From contig CAJQUW010004418.1 of NCBI GenBank assembly GCA_907163375.1, forward strand, positions 62,001 to 126,000: a stretch of 64,000 bases of DNA. The letters run 5' to 3'. Of this stretch, positions 1 to 10,984 are shown in pieces (positions within the stretch are counted from its first letter, which is position 1; the number at the start of each line of letters is the position of its first letter). The notes under the pieces are model-generated. The model saw only the letters and a program-made list of their open reading frames with translations, did not search any database and was not told the DNA's origin. The translations under genes were made by a program, and so were the position numbers. Source of the DNA: Prostheceraeus crozeri (lineage: Eukaryota > Platyhelminthes > Polycladida > Euryleptidae).

Positions 1-341
1 GAACTTTTGGCAGGCGGATTCTGGCGCATCCAATATCCAGGACGTTTCTGACAAGTCTCCAAATCAATCATCTCATTGTAGACACATTTATGCAATGCGT
101 GATTGAATTTTTATCAGGCGCCAACAATGAATTCATTCAATTCAGTCATTTAACTTTCGAATGGGAGAACAATATTGCTAAATTACTAAGTCGTCCAATT
201 TTGACAAAAAAGAGAAAATTACTTCCTGAAAATTGAAAATGAAGCACTTCGCTTCTCCTGCGGTGTCCGGATTGTGCTGACATGGTCAGAACATCGCAAG
301 TTCCGATACTCTCCTGATCTCATTGGACTCATCTCAAGGCA
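1..341. other. No gene seen
   Basis: AT-rich sequence at the left edge. I see no splice-bordered coding segment and no repeat that I can pair with another copy. The missing C-terminal exons of the transporter would be expected somewhere to the left of 8316, but none is recognisable here. Confidence 0.5.
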
Positions 342-505
342 GTCTCCGTCGCACAGTGGCTAAATGGTTATCAAAGCCATCTTCCGATCCAGTGGGCGGG
401 CCCCGAATGTGTCATTAGAAGTTGGACGGATGGGCATCCGGGCTAAAAGATCACAATGCTCCAGATGCCGTCAGCACCGTCCAGGCCCCTAGTATGGGTA
501 GTGCA
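342..505 (+). repeat. tRNA-derived SINE, family A, copy 1
   Basis: A tRNA-like head with the A-box-like string GCACAGTGGCTAAATGG lies near 351-367. It is followed by a body containing GTGTCATTAGAAG, then GGGCATCCGGGCTAAAAG, CACAATGCTCCAG, CAGCACCGTCCAGGCCCC and a GTAGTG end. The same blocks in the same order occur at 36711-36845 and 38921-39112, which shows a dispersed family. The head is diverged from a functional tRNA. SINEs of this kind are non-coding and are moved by a partner LINE; the partner is not identified here. Confidence 0.75.
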
Positions 506-704
506 CTCAAATTTTCAGCAAATTATCATGTACTGATTTCATAGTAAACACAAAACTTGCTAGCAATCTGGATCAAGGTCACAAGGACATCAGTGAGTGC
601 ACTTCGTGTTTGCTTCTGATATTAGTTATTTCACGGGAGCATACATGGACGATTCGAAATTGCCAATCGTAAGAGCATTGAAAATGACTCCCCGGCACTA
701 ATAA

Positions 705-1367
705 CCCGTACGGAAATAAATGGGTATGAATCACAGTATGATTAAGTATGATTTTTTCATACGAAAATCATGCTATGAAAATCTTTTACCATTTCATAGT
801 ATGATTTCGTATGTTCTGCTATGCAGCGAATATGTTCAGCAGATTGATTTTTCGCCTTGTATCATTTATTTTTCATGTGACATGACATTTTGAGGTAAGT
901 ATAATTTCCGTTTCTTCGATGGTGATCCGTATTTTATAAAACTATTACTTTCTACTAATTAAGAGATTGTCTGAACTTTCATTTCCAATCAATTGCGTGA
1001 TTCATACTAATTGAAAGTGTCAATTCAGTTATTTGATGACTAATAAATCCGAAGAAATGTAAATATTTCTTCCATATTCATTCACTCTTATTTTCATATT
1101 TTAACGGTTCTCGCTAGTATAAGTTTGGTGTTGGAATTTTAACTTTTTATTGAAGGTTGATTGTGTTCAAGAATTTTTCGCCATTGCTGTCAGCTTAACT
1201 GTAATCATACTGCAATCATACTATGAAAAAATCATGCTATGATCATATGTATGAATTCTTACTGTTTTCATACGTATGAAAAGTGTAAAAAAAGCATTAC
1301 ATATTCATACATATGATCTTACGTATGAATTCATACTATGATCATACCCCATTTATTTCCGTACGGG
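705..1367. mobile_element. MITE with CCCGTACGG termini
   Basis: The left end at 705 and the right end at 1367 are inverted copies. Both read inward as CCCGTACGGAAATAAATGGG followed by GTATGAT-type sequence, giving terminal inverted repeats of about 38 bp. The subterminal parts are full of TCATACTATGATCATAC-like palindromic words on both sides. No open frame is present, so this is a non-autonomous DNA element. No clear target-site duplication was found at the ends. Confidence 0.75.
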
Positions 1368-4300
1368 AAGGTATCAATAGATGCATTGACTTAGATTAAA
1401 CATAAAGAAGAATGGATTCGCAAATCAAAGGATCATGATCCATCAATCCGAGCGATGGATTGTCGCTAAGATGGCATGTGCGAATTCAAAATTCCTTTAC
1501 ATAGTATACATAGGGCAAATCATCAACTTAAGAGGATGTGAAATATCGTAATAAAATGGCATGGGACGAAACCCAATATTATTCATTGACATGGCGGCCA
1601 ACATTTAAGATGGAATATCGCTTGCTTCGAATTTGCTGTTTACGAACTGTCATGCGAGTTTTAAAGAATTCACTTGTTTGGCCCACATAAAATCAGAGAT
1701 GTCTATGAAACCGTTCTTCACGAAAGTGGCGTACGTTGGTGTTACTTTGGTCCATTATTTTCATTGTTTCCCTCGAAATTAGATGACTGATTTCGAATCA
1801 TCATTGACTTTAACGGGTATTATCTTTTGATAACAATTACAGAAAGAAGTTAAGACTTGTGAGAGAATCAGTAGAAAGTGCGATCAAATATCATATATGC
1901 GAAAGTAAGATAGAAAGCAAAATTCTCAAGAAAACAACAATGATAAGAAAAGAATGATAAATAAGACAAAGTGATATCTGTGGTTAAATGAATAGGTCAA
2001 AAATTCTAAGGGATCAGCTCTCTTGTGAGCCCAAATGTATGATAGTTCGGCCGTTTCGTTCATGATTCATACCTTTATCTTACAAGCTTCGTGTAAGTTT
2101 CGTGGAACCATGATCATCATGCCTGTTCCATGGTATGATCGTCCTACGAAAAGGGTACGAACTTCTTACTACCAAGAACGTCTTGTACACTTTGTTGCAT
2201 AAAATATATAATTAAAGAAGTGTGAAGCATTGTGTGAAGAAAAATTTCTGGACGTTTGTTAAAAAGAATGTTGCTTTTGAAAATTTCGAAATGTGTTCTA
2301 TATTTGATTTATTATGTGTTTCTATATCAGAACATCATGATTCGTTCATCATAATGAAAGACTGATCAGATTGGCTACGCTGACTGTTGTTTCTAAGAGA
2401 TTCTCGGCCGGTTTCCATCAGACGCGAAGCAAGTATTGATGAAATCTTCTACAAAATCATTTATAAGCAGTTGAAAGTACCCAAGGCAAGATAAAGCATC
2501 TTTTACAGTTGCCTATTGGTCGTTGACAAAATGCAGCATTTCTGTCGGCCATGATCACGAATCACATGCACAAGTCGAAGTGTAGCAATGATAGAATTAC
2601 TCACACAGAAGATAGGTGTTGCAGGTTGTGATGAATTGCGTGACATGAGTCGGATGAGATGTCCGACGAACAAAGTAGTGCCGGGCAAATTGTGAGAAGG
2701 TCATCTGCGTGCTGCAGCCCTCTGGCCCATGCGCCACTTGATTCCTGTGCAAAGAAATACAGTAATAGGTCACGTACAGGGTATTAGCCACCTCTTTGTT
2801 GATTCATTTGAGTAACATTAGCCAATTTCATATCTTGTAGATAAAATGTATATACACAAATTACAAATTAGTGTCACCTACACCACAATTTCCACATAAG
2901 TTACACCACAATATACTTGCTTTTTACTTACTTTCTCGTTTTACGTCCATTATCCACTCTTCGTAGGGGAGGAGCAGAACTTAATTAAAACAGGAACATA
3001 GTCAGATATTTCGTTGATAAAAGGTCGTAGCCCAAAACGATAGAGAGCTGCGTGTTTTGTTTCATATTCGCGTTCTGCACTTTATCTTGCTGAATATTTC
3101 TTGAAAAAAGTATGCGTTTAAGCACAAGTCTACAAAACTTCGCGTTCAATCGCCTTATTCAAGCTTTATACAACTGCACACACAAGAAGCATCTCGTGAA
3201 TTGCATTGAGGCAGTTGAACGCACAATTCGATACAGGCTCTACCAAAAAAAGCAGCTTTGGCATTTGCTTTTTGACTTTCAACAAATTCTACGACAATCT
3301 TGCTGAAAGCAACATTAACCAATTCTCGAACAGGTTGAAAACGTAAAATATCTCACGAGAGAAAAATTCGCTGACGAATTGCAGCCGCCTTCAGTCAGAC
3401 GATGGCCACACTTGGTCTCTTATACAAATTAAATTGCGGCAAAAGTAGCTATGCAGCAAATGGATTCGCATCCAAATCTAAGACAATCACCAGAAGCACA
3501 TGTACTCACGTATCATCATGCAATCGTGCAATGCAATTATGCGTACTTTGATATCATGTTTTGTGGGACAAGCAGCAAAACACGTGATGAATTATTGCAA
3601 TCTAATGAGTTAAAGGCCTACTTTATAATTTTTGACTGCTAAGTCAATCAAACAATTGGAACAGCAAATTGAAAACAGATAATCAAAATAAAGACCCAAA
3701 TGGGCATTGATGTTATAACAACATTGATGCAATAATAATATATGCGTAATATATGCCTCCACAAGAAATCTTTAAGCGATCAACAAATTCGAAGTTCCAA
3801 TATAATAAAAGTTCTGAGATGACCAATGGAAAATGTTTTGTCTGCGACATGCAAACTTAATTTAAAGTGATTCATCACTGAAGTGAGATTTACTTCCTCA
3901 CTTGTGAGGGACTTCTAGTGATTTGTGACGTCAATTGAGAACTCGGTCCACCACAGTTTAAATTCACATCTTAACTACATTGAGTTCACATTGATGACCG
4001 CGAGCTGACGTATAAGAGTCTGGAACAATGAACTCGCCAAAGTTGTCATTGATTTTTCGTTTCAGTGAGTGTCCCAAGACCGAGCGGGAGTGTTTATGTA
4101 CCTCTACAACTTCAATCAAAATTCATCCCGTGCCGCTAACTCATCTTATTATCCACGATTCACTGTCAAATGTTCGTCTAGTAGGCCCTAGTATACAATT
4201 CATCTCTAAGCTGCACATACTGTACAAACTATCCCACGTAGTGAAATTATTCAAGATCTGGAATAATTTTCACATTGATAAGTTGAGTAACATGCAATGC

Positions 4301-4863
4301 TTACAAAATTCATACAGGCTAGAATAGGCTTATATTATTCTTTATTTGAGAAAAAGTAGGGTTTGAACTACATGCATAAATTGCCAGTAATCATTTTTTT
4401 ATTGTTTAAAGAATTAATATTTCTTAATTATGCTGTAGTGAATGACAAAGCAATTTATTCTCGACTGAATGTCGTCAGCGGTCGGCTGGGTCTATTCAAA
4501 TTAACCGGCCGGCCGACGTTACTAGAACCGGTCTGGTGGCCGGCTCTGGGTCAGTTCCAAACCCGGATTGAAACAATGTTATTTACCAATTTTTCTGTGA
4601 GTAACCCCTAGCGTTTGTGGTGGTTCTTTGCTGTGGTCAGTGTGAGACTTCTGATAACACATATCTTGAAACATTCATCACTTTCGACGTTATTTCTAGC
4701 ATGTCGTATTGTATCACATCTAAACAACATGTTATCATACACTGTATCTTTCTCCAAGTGGTAGCTTTTCACATTTTGACTTGCTAGCGCATCATGCAAC
4801 ATGCGCTTTAGGATTTGCAAGTAATTCATCGTAAAAAACGGTCACCTCCTGTTGGAATCTCAC
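1368..4863. other. No gene seen (3' intronic or flanking)
   Basis: AT-rich sequence with short random open frames only. A GC-rich island near 4480-4575 carries CCGGC/GGCCGG words like those inside 45765-46125 and may be a fragment of the same hAT-like element. The open frames at 2503-2791 resemble no family that I recognise. Confidence 0.45.
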
Positions 4864-4974
4864 CTTGTTAATGGAACTGTGCTGTCGTTGCTGCGGATGA
4901 AACTGCTGCCAGGAGTATTGGAATCTCCGAATGATGCCGATGAATTCCGGCGAGCAAACACTTCAACACGACCT
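4864..4974 (-). CDS. Possible loop exon of the CAT transporter
   Basis: This is a weak candidate for the exon that follows 8316-8418. On the minus strand an acceptor (CGCATCTTCCAG) precedes it and a good donor (ACAAG then GTGAGATT) follows. The 111-bp segment is open and would enter in phase 2, as the preceding exon requires. It encodes a Ser/Arg/Asn-rich hydrophilic stretch ending in DSTVPLTR. That would suit the cytoplasmic loop that CAT proteins have after the LILRY segment. Against it, the Tyr that usually follows that Arg is absent, and this loop is too variable for homology to be judged by eye. It could be a chance open segment. Confidence 0.22.
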
Positions 4975-7740
4975 CTGGAAGATGCGATGGATTTTTCATC
5001 ATTCTTGAAATGCACAATTAAAACAGTTGAGTCAATCTCAGGGTGGCCGCACAAATTTGAAAATAATGAAATCAAAATCCTAATTTGAATTTTGAAATAT
5101 CATTTTTGCAATTTGTATATTGACGTCTTTCAGGAACCCTCGCATAAAATACTTTGTTCCTTTCAAAGCAAAATGCACATACAGTATCGAAACACTGAGT
5201 GAAATGGTAATGTAATGTAATGAATAAATACAAGATAGAATAATTCCCATTTCAAAGGTATTTTTTCCATGGTATAGCAAGAAATCAAACAAGCAGTTGC
5301 TCTAATAACACATTCAGTTTTTAACCGGTTAGTAGAAATAAGCCGATTAAATGGTTCAAGCTTGATCGGTTAATCCCAATTCCTGATTGTATCAGATTGC
5401 CTGATCGTTTTTCACACTATCTTTATCTGAAATATTGTCGAAATTCGCATAGCAGATTAACGATTGTACATTTCAACAAAACTACGCCCTATTATATTTA
5501 CGAGATGGACATTTTCTTGTCACAGATCTTTAAAGATGTTTAGAGGAAGTGAAACACATTCCTTAACACTTGTCCAACTTGTATTTAATTACTTGATCGA
5601 TATTTCCTCTTGGAGTGATATTACTTTGAAAATAACCATCTGTTTGCAATCGTTTTACTGGCAGTTATGAATTCCAATGGAGAATTGAATAACCAAAACA
5701 CAATATTTAGAATAAGTGATTGTGTAATCGATTTGAACATCACAGACGTTACGTAGAATAGTGCAAACAAATTTATCGACGAACGAACAGGAATTGCACA
5801 TAACTGAACAGTCATGTGATCATGTTGTAACCGTGGGCTTATGGGTTCAGCAATACATGTAAAATGAGACTTTCAAGTGGTGCTTCGATATTTTATATAT
5901 CACAATCACCGCATATTTTCAGATACGAAGCAACAGAAATGAAATGACTGCTAAAAATCTAAACAAAAATGGCTATATAAAACGGGAGATTGCAATCACG
6001 AACATAACTAAGAATCACTGTTATTATTAATCATGATAACAATGAAAACAAACCGCAATAATGCTCTGTCGACTGCTTCCATTCTCCAGAAATATGAATA
6101 AAATTCAACTATCTCGCAAATGCATTATCTTAACGTTAAGTGAAAGAAGATCAGTATGCTGTCTGTGACTGCTTACCGTCTGAGCAAGAATTAATAATGT
6201 AGACAATAACCACCGCTAGACTATTCTCATGTGCCACTTGAGTCATTAATAAAAAGATTATAAAAGTGCATTGGGTATGCATATTCGCCGTTTGGAAATA
6301 TGAGGGTTAGAGTGTAGGTGACTTTGACGTCAATATCCTTGAATGCCTGAAGAAATCAATGGATATTCTGCTGCTGGCTGGTCAGAAAAAGCCTAGCAGA
6401 CCGTTGTGGAATCGATGTGGTGAGTTGTTTCAATGTTAAGAAGTTTTTGTGTACCTAACTATTTGAACATTTTAATATTTACGAGAATGTTCTGATAAAT
6501 ATTGCATTTATGTATTCACTGCTTATTACTACACAACACGGAGATCGTATTCTCATAACTGAACAAAATTATTTCCAGATAGTCTGATAGTTTACACAGC
6601 GCCGTTTCATCTTTCTCATTTTCAATCAACTAAATGAGCTCTGGAAACTAGCTTGCGCATGATGAAATTAAGCAAGCTGAAAGGGTAACCAGAAGTACTG
6701 TCGAAATTCATAAGAGAAAAACTGGTAATCATCCTAGTAATTTGCTTATCAATGCATTGTCATGAAACCTTGACCACAACTCGATACATATTTGCCTACA
6801 CACGTATTTTGCCGAAAATTCATGTTAAAAATTGATCAAATTTGAATCAACCGCAACCAGATGATAAATTATTGATGCAATATTGAGTTAATTTTCACAT
6901 ATTTCATACGTGTTGTCAACCAACTTATAATTAACGACTAACTCACACATAATTTAAAATTCTTAGATATTTTCAGGACCACGGTCGCCCTAATCTAGGA
7001 GTCGGACGACGCGTGGTTGGGGCTAGGGGATCATAGGAAATAAGTCGTAATGCTATTGATTCATCAATTACCGCTCTATCTCTGAAAACCGAAGTCTTGT
7101 TCCGGTTCAGTTCGATAATAGATCGCATACTGCAGGTGTCAAGTTCAATCGAGTCAAAAAGCGGTCGCTTCAAAAAGGCGAACAAAACTGTGGAACGATG
7201 ATACTTCAATGCAAAACGTAATTTCATAAGATAAACAATGTAAATGTCATTGTTATGTCAACATTACTCCCTGAAGTCAATCGACGGCAACAACTATGCA
7301 AATATGTGTCAATGATTGGTCACGACAACATTACCACAGAACAATGAACCTCTGTTGAGCAAGTCTTAATTGACGTAGAATGAAATGCTGTTCAAACTTC
7401 TACCTTTCCGTGTACTTTCATCCTGTCATTAAGTACCTTGAGATTGGAGGCAATTTATGACACAAGTACATTCAGAAAATCAGAAAATTGAAAGCCTACT
7501 TCTGAATGTCGGAGCAGAATCTAAAAATTCCAGAGATGCAACTACCATCTCGATTAAAATCTAGGTCTTCATTTACAACTCATGACAAACTGAATGAGCA
7601 CTGGTGAGGAATTGAATTGCATTTCGAGTCCTTATTCTTCTTCAATGTCATTTTCCTCCGGTTTATTCCCTTTATCTGTCTGTCTCTATGTCAACAAATT
7701 TGATAAAAGTCATGCGTGATAGAAAAATGTAACATGTCTA
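4975..7740. other. No gene seen
   Basis: AT-rich, probably intronic. It contains an 84-codon minus-strand frame at 6973-7227 that I cannot assign to any family. Short CCGGTTAA/GATCGGTTAA words near 5325-5375 may be a hAT-like scrap. Confidence 0.4.
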
Positions 7741-7875
7741 TGTTGTGCATCTCTATGTTGAACAATTCTATTGTGAACTGCTGTGATTACATTGCTTTAG
7801 AAATGCATAGATATGCATGACCCTTAAGAATTCAACATGCAATAAAATTGTTCAACATAGAGATGATGCACAACA
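7741..7875. repeat. Imperfect inverted repeat
   Basis: The left arm 7741-7767 and right arm 7846-7875 are inverted copies that read TGTTGTGCATCTCTATGTTG inward. One 3-nt insertion (GAT) separates them. The loop is about 78 nt. It has the form of a small fold-back element or a hairpin transcript; neither can be decided from sequence. Confidence 0.7.
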
Positions 7876-8315
7876 GAATGTTACAAAAAATCAATCGTTG
7901 TTTTTTTCTTTTCACTTATTAAGCTTGAAGCTGTGGCACGGTCGCAAATTACCTCAAATAAACTTACATCATAATTCATGAATAAAAGTTCACAATTTTG
8001 ACGACAATTCTGTTCTCTGGAAATAAAAAAGGTTCAAACATTTGAGGAAATATTGTAAACCGTTGGTAGATTCGCTTTGACCATGATGTTATCGAGTGCG
8101 AAGTGAGCATCGTATAGGGCATTCAAAGTTCCTGATCCCCTCTCTTGATTGTTTGTTGATCGAGATGGAGATAAGTGGACAAATCAGCTGACGAAAAGCA
8201 TGCCGCATGTGTTCTCAAACAGTAGAGCAGATGGTGAGCTAGCAATTCATCAGAACTCTACTTGACTTCCTCAATGCACTCAATTCTCCTTTCTCGATAA
8301 CGAATCTCTACTAAC

Positions 8316-8418
8316 CTGAGGATGAGCACTGATACAGAGACCAAAGTATAGGCGAGCAGTGTTCCGATTGACATCATGTCCACCAGTTCCTTCAAATCGA
8401 ACAAGCATGCCATGGTCC
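8316..8418 (-). CDS. CAT (SLC7A) transporter exon, TM segment with [10 protein letters not shown]
   Basis: This is the sixth exon recognised, and the most C-terminal one I am sure of. The minus strand has acceptor ATCTTGTAG before it and donor CTCAG/GTTAG after it. The 103 bp enter in phase 1 and leave in phase 2. The peptide contains [20 protein letters not shown] and then VSVSVLILR. In the CAT family this is the conserved stretch [12 protein letters not shown] just before the large cytoplasmic loop. It joins in phase to 17926-18065. The 9.5-kb intron between the two carries two Penelope-like elements and a whole actin gene on the other strand. The following exons, for the cytoplasmic loop and the last membrane segments, are not clearly visible to the left. 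Confidence 0.93.
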
Positions 8419-8736
8419 CTACAAGATAAAAACTCTGTCATTCAATTCATCCGCAAATCATTCTATTGCGTGTTCGTTAGTTGAACGCAATTTTTAATAG
8501 ACAAAGATAAAGATGTGCTGCAACGTCCTCAAAATAATACCGCATTTTTTTCTAGTGCAACCGGTCAATAGGATATATCATGTGTTTTATCAAAAGGAGA
8601 TATCTAAAATTCTTGCTTATTAAAGAAATGTGTATTGCCGCATAGCCTGCAGTGTATCCATCATAATTGAACGAACTGTCTATGTTATTTGAAACGCGAA
8701 ACGCGAAGCGGCGAGATCTATATAGATATAGATATA
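8419..8736. other. Intron, no gene seen
   Basis: AT-rich intronic sequence ending in a short ATAGATATAGATATATATA run that abuts the Penelope-like fold-back. Confidence 0.5.
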
Positions 8737-8764
8737 TATAAAAAGGAGAGAACCAGAAGATGGC

Positions 8765-8817
8765 TTTGGTGTTGCCGGTTTCCGTGTTTATTAAAATACA
8801 CTTCGTCAGACACCAAG
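8765..8817 (-). ncRNA. Hammerhead ribozyme motif, PLE1 left arm
   Basis: On the minus strand the order is stem I 5' strand CTTGGTGT, core CTGACGA (position 7 of the hammerhead core may be any base), stem II GTGT/ACAC, G, GAAA, CCGGC, then stem I 3' strand AACACCAAAG. Stem I pairs over about eight positions. The expected U next to the cleavage position is C here (GGC A in place of GGU A), which should weaken or stop cleavage. Stem III is the self-complementary CCGG with no loop, as in other Penelope-associated hammerheads, which are thought to act as dimers. Confidence 0.6.
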
Positions 8818-8841
8818 AAATTTTAACAAACTGAAACGCAA

Positions 8842-9105
8842 CTATACATGATGATCTCTATTGAAAGAGGGTTTAAACTTTGAAATAAAATAGCTTTCTT
8901 TACTTTCCCTCTGAGATCTAGTTGCATCATTAGAAAACTGATAGAAAGGCGCAGCTACAAATTTGATTTCCATGTTCCTACAACAAGAGGCTATATGTTT
9001 GCTTACGTGGAGCAAAGCAAGCCTGGAATTATTAATCTGTTGGCGATGAACGGTCAGTCTATTACGTAAGATATCACCAGTTTGACCCACACAGAAATCT
9101 ATGTG
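8842..9105 (-). pseudogene. GIY-YIG endonuclease end of PLE1, inverted duplicate
   Basis: The minus-strand frame contains FCVGQTGDILRNRL, VHRQQINNSR and HVSKHIASCCRNMEIKF, then a basic C-terminus. This is the GIY-YIG-type nuclease domain found at the C-terminus of Penelope-like reverse transcriptases; the xYVGxT...R...H core is visible. It duplicates the plus-strand copy at 9525-9780 in inverted orientation. The reverse transcriptase itself is absent. Confidence 0.75.
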
Positions 9106-9155
9106 GTGTTGCACATTGCTTTTTTGTTGCACAGTCTCAACGCCGTGATGAATTA

Positions 9156-9700
9156 ATGCCAGTGAATAATAAAGCATTATTACCTTTTCTATCAACCTTA
9201 AATCCCAACAACTCAAATGTTTGTCAAAATATAATTCGCCCAACCACAATAGTAGGTAGTCTCAATTTCATTGAACCTTTTAACAACTTGAGAGTTATCC
9301 CTTCTTATCGTCAAAGTCGCTCTTTATTGAATATTCTCCGCAAGAATGATCATGCTATTATTACAGGCATCACTAAATGTGGTGATACCAGGTGTAAATG
9401 TTGTGACCATCTCATTACTGGCACGACGATAAATATTGGCGATTTTGCTTTCCAAATAAAAAAAGAGCTTTAATTGTTATTCAAGTAATGTCTTGTATTT
9501 CCTGAAATGTAATGGTTGTAACGATTTCTATGTGGGTCAAACTGGTGACATCTTACGTAATAGACTGGCCGTTCATCGCCAACAGATTAATAATTCCAGG
9601 TTTGCTTTGCTCCACGTAAGCAAACATATAGCCTCTTGTTGTAGGAACATGGAAATCAAATTTGTAGCTGCGCCTTTCTATTAGTTTTCTAATGATGCAA
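9156..9700 (+). pseudogene. Penelope-like ORF end: Cys linker plus GIY-YIG domain
   Basis: The frame 9156-9473 ends the reverse transcriptase C-terminal side. It contains IPSYRQSRSLLNILR and then a CGDTRCKCC cluster, the cysteine-rich linker typical before the PLE nuclease. A one-base frameshift near the A-run at about 9460-9468 moves the reading to the frame of 9493-9684, which has LKCNGCNDFYVGQTGDILRN and VHRQQINNSR. The GIY-YIG core residues (YVG, Arg, His) are present. The frame stops early at TAG after AAPFY. The reverse transcriptase domain is missing upstream, so this is a 5'-truncated, inactive copy. Confidence 0.85.
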
Positions 9701-9805
9701 CTAGATCTCAGAGGGAAAGTAAAGAAAGCTATTTTATTTAAAAGTTTAAACCCTCTTTCAATAGAGATCATCATGTATAGTGGCTTTTCAGTTTGTTATA
9801 ATTTC

Positions 9806-9855
9806 TTGGTGTCTGATGAAGTGTATTTTAATAAACACGGAAACCGGTAACACAA
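9806..9855 (+). ncRNA. Hammerhead ribozyme motif, PLE1 right arm
   Basis: The plus-strand parts are: stem I 5' strand TTGGTGT (9806-9812), full core CTGATGA (9813-9819), stem II GTGT (9821-9824) with ACAC (9835-9838), GAAA (9840-9843), palindromic CCGG (9844-9847), UA at the expected cleavage position (9848-9849), and stem I 3' strand ACAC from 9850. All invariant core bases fit. Stem I has a mismatch compared with the left copy. Penelope-like elements are known to carry hammerheads in their repeats. The ACCGGU stem III has no loop, which suggests a dimeric ribozyme. Confidence 0.7.
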
Positions 9856-9985
9856 CAGCCATCTTCTGGTTCTCTCCTTTTTTATATTCATCAACTATCT
9901 CCATATCTCGCAATTCACGATATATATAATATACATTCACGCAAAGTGTGTCCAGGAGCTTCATACTTCATAAGAAAGAACGATT

Positions 9986-10034
9986 GCTTTGACCGGACAT
10001 GTTTCAATCATGTAATGACCATCATCAGCGGAAA
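9986..10034 (-). ncRNA. Hammerhead ribozyme motif, PLE2 left arm
   Basis: The minus strand reads CCG (stem I), CTGATGA (opposite 10022-10028), stem II GGTCAT/ATGATT with loop TAC, GAAA (opposite 10002-10005), self-complementary ACATGT, C at the cleavage position, then CGG (stem I 3' strand). All core bases fit the hammerhead consensus. Stem III has no loop, as in PLE1. The opposite arm carries a broken version at 10681-10722. Confidence 0.7.
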
Positions 10035-10248
10035 GTAACATAAAAGATCTTTCTTAAATAAGTATTCACACACATTGAAATCAGTTCAGTTTGCAAGGCA
10101 CGTAGCATAAAAGACAGTAAACGGAATAAAGAATAATCTGCTTCCGCCGCGGATAGAGATTCGGCCGGTTTACAAAGTATGCAAGCTCATAGACCAGTTT
10201 CCTAATAAAGACAAAATTCCGAGTGATCTAAAATCTTCTGTCGTGTAA

Positions 10249-10386
10249 CAATACGTCTGTGACGGTTGCGAAATGCGGTACGTCGGCGCAACGAAGCACC
10301 ACCTCGACACTCGGATTAAAGAACACCTCAAAGGATATCCTTCGCCAACTGAAGTATCTACTCACCCTCATTGTCCTAAAAAATAA
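10249..10386 (+). pseudogene. GIY-YIG endonuclease remnant of PLE2
   Basis: The open stretch reads YVCDGCEMRYVGATKHH, DTRIKEHLKG and then THPHCPKK. The C-x2-C, RYVGAT and R-x3-H pattern is that of the GIY-YIG domain of Penelope-like elements. An in-frame TAA lies immediately upstream at 10246-10248, where a Tyr codon is expected, and another TAA follows at 10384. Coding resemblance (FILESILIKKE) continues in another frame to about 10460. The copy is inactive. Confidence 0.75.
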
Positions 10387-10680
10387 AATTTTTCTATAGT
10401 TGGTAAAGGCAAACAGCCATTTATTCTTGAATCAATTTTAATAAAAAAAGAAACGAAAATCTCGCTAATGAAAGGAACAGCTCATACACTTCGTGTTTGA
10501 ATCTGTAAATAGTTTTACCTTTATACAGATATTATCTTCTAACTTTGTAAGTAGTTTGTAAATAAGTCTTTTAAGTTTTATCTGTTTACTGTCTTCTATG
10601 CTACGTGCCTTGCAAACTGAACTGATCTCAATGTGTGTGAATACGTATTTAAGAAAGATCTGCCTCTTTTATGTTACTTT

Positions 10681-10722
10681 CCGATGATGATGGTCATTAC
10701 ATGATTGAAACATGTCCGGTCA
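10681..10722 (+). ncRNA. Broken hammerhead motif, PLE2 right arm
   Basis: This is the same block as at 9986-10034 but direct. The first core base is A (10684) where the left arm has C, so CTGATGA reads ATGATGA. The GAAACATGTC part is intact. That C is essential in hammerheads, so this copy should be inactive. Confidence 0.6.
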
Positions 10723-10744
10723 AAGCAATCGTTCTTTCTTATGA

Positions 10745-10984
10745 AACACATATATTATATTATATATATATCATATTATATATATGATTTATATTTCACT
10801 TCTACTATATATATATAAAACAAGTAAAATCCCAAAATGCTCCAATAAATGGAAAATCAAAAATTAATACGAGGAAAAGCCTACCTCGTATTAATTTTTG
10901 ATTATATATATATATATATATATATTATAGTAAACTACTTAATAATATACTACTTAATAATATTAAAGTAAACTAATAAGCTAC
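10745..10984. repeat. TA microsatellite with a perfect 20-bp hairpin
   Basis: TATATA runs near 10746-10815 and 10905-10925 surround a perfect inverted repeat. The left arm is 10855-10874 (AATCAAAAATTAATACGAGG), the right arm 10884-10903, and the loop 9 nt. It may be a snap-back insertion in simple-sequence DNA. Confidence 0.75.

Larger units (their letters stand above)
8737..9890. mobile_element. Penelope-like element 1, fold-back copy
   Basis: Two inverted arms of about 370 bp (about 8737-9105 and 9525-9890) flank a right-hand unit that reads on the plus strand. The arms share GAGAACCAGAAGATGGC at the outer ends, the hammerhead-like motif, and the GIY-YIG endonuclease end. Tail-to-tail or inverted terminal segments are known for Penelope-like retroelements. 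Coding parts are broken by stops and a frameshift, so this is a relic. It lies 80 bp from a second, different Penelope-like fold-back. Confidence 0.85.
9968..10744. mobile_element. Penelope-like element 2, fold-back copy
   Basis: The inverted arms 9968-10130 and 10582-10744 share AAGAAAGAACGATTGCTTTG, a hammerhead-type block and TTTGCAAGGCACGTAGCAT. Between them lies a GIY-YIG relic read on the plus strand. The family differs from PLE1 in sequence. The same architecture (inverted copy of the 3' end, short coding end, direct 3' end) occurs twice within 2 kb. Confidence 0.85.

Noticed and set aside
2503-2791. Two overlapping minus-strand frames as last transporter exons
   Set aside because: No hydrophobic helices or CAT motifs; unassigned.
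6973-7227. 84-codon minus-strand frame as an exon
   Set aside because: No family resemblance, and its start does not fit the phase needed after 8316-8418.
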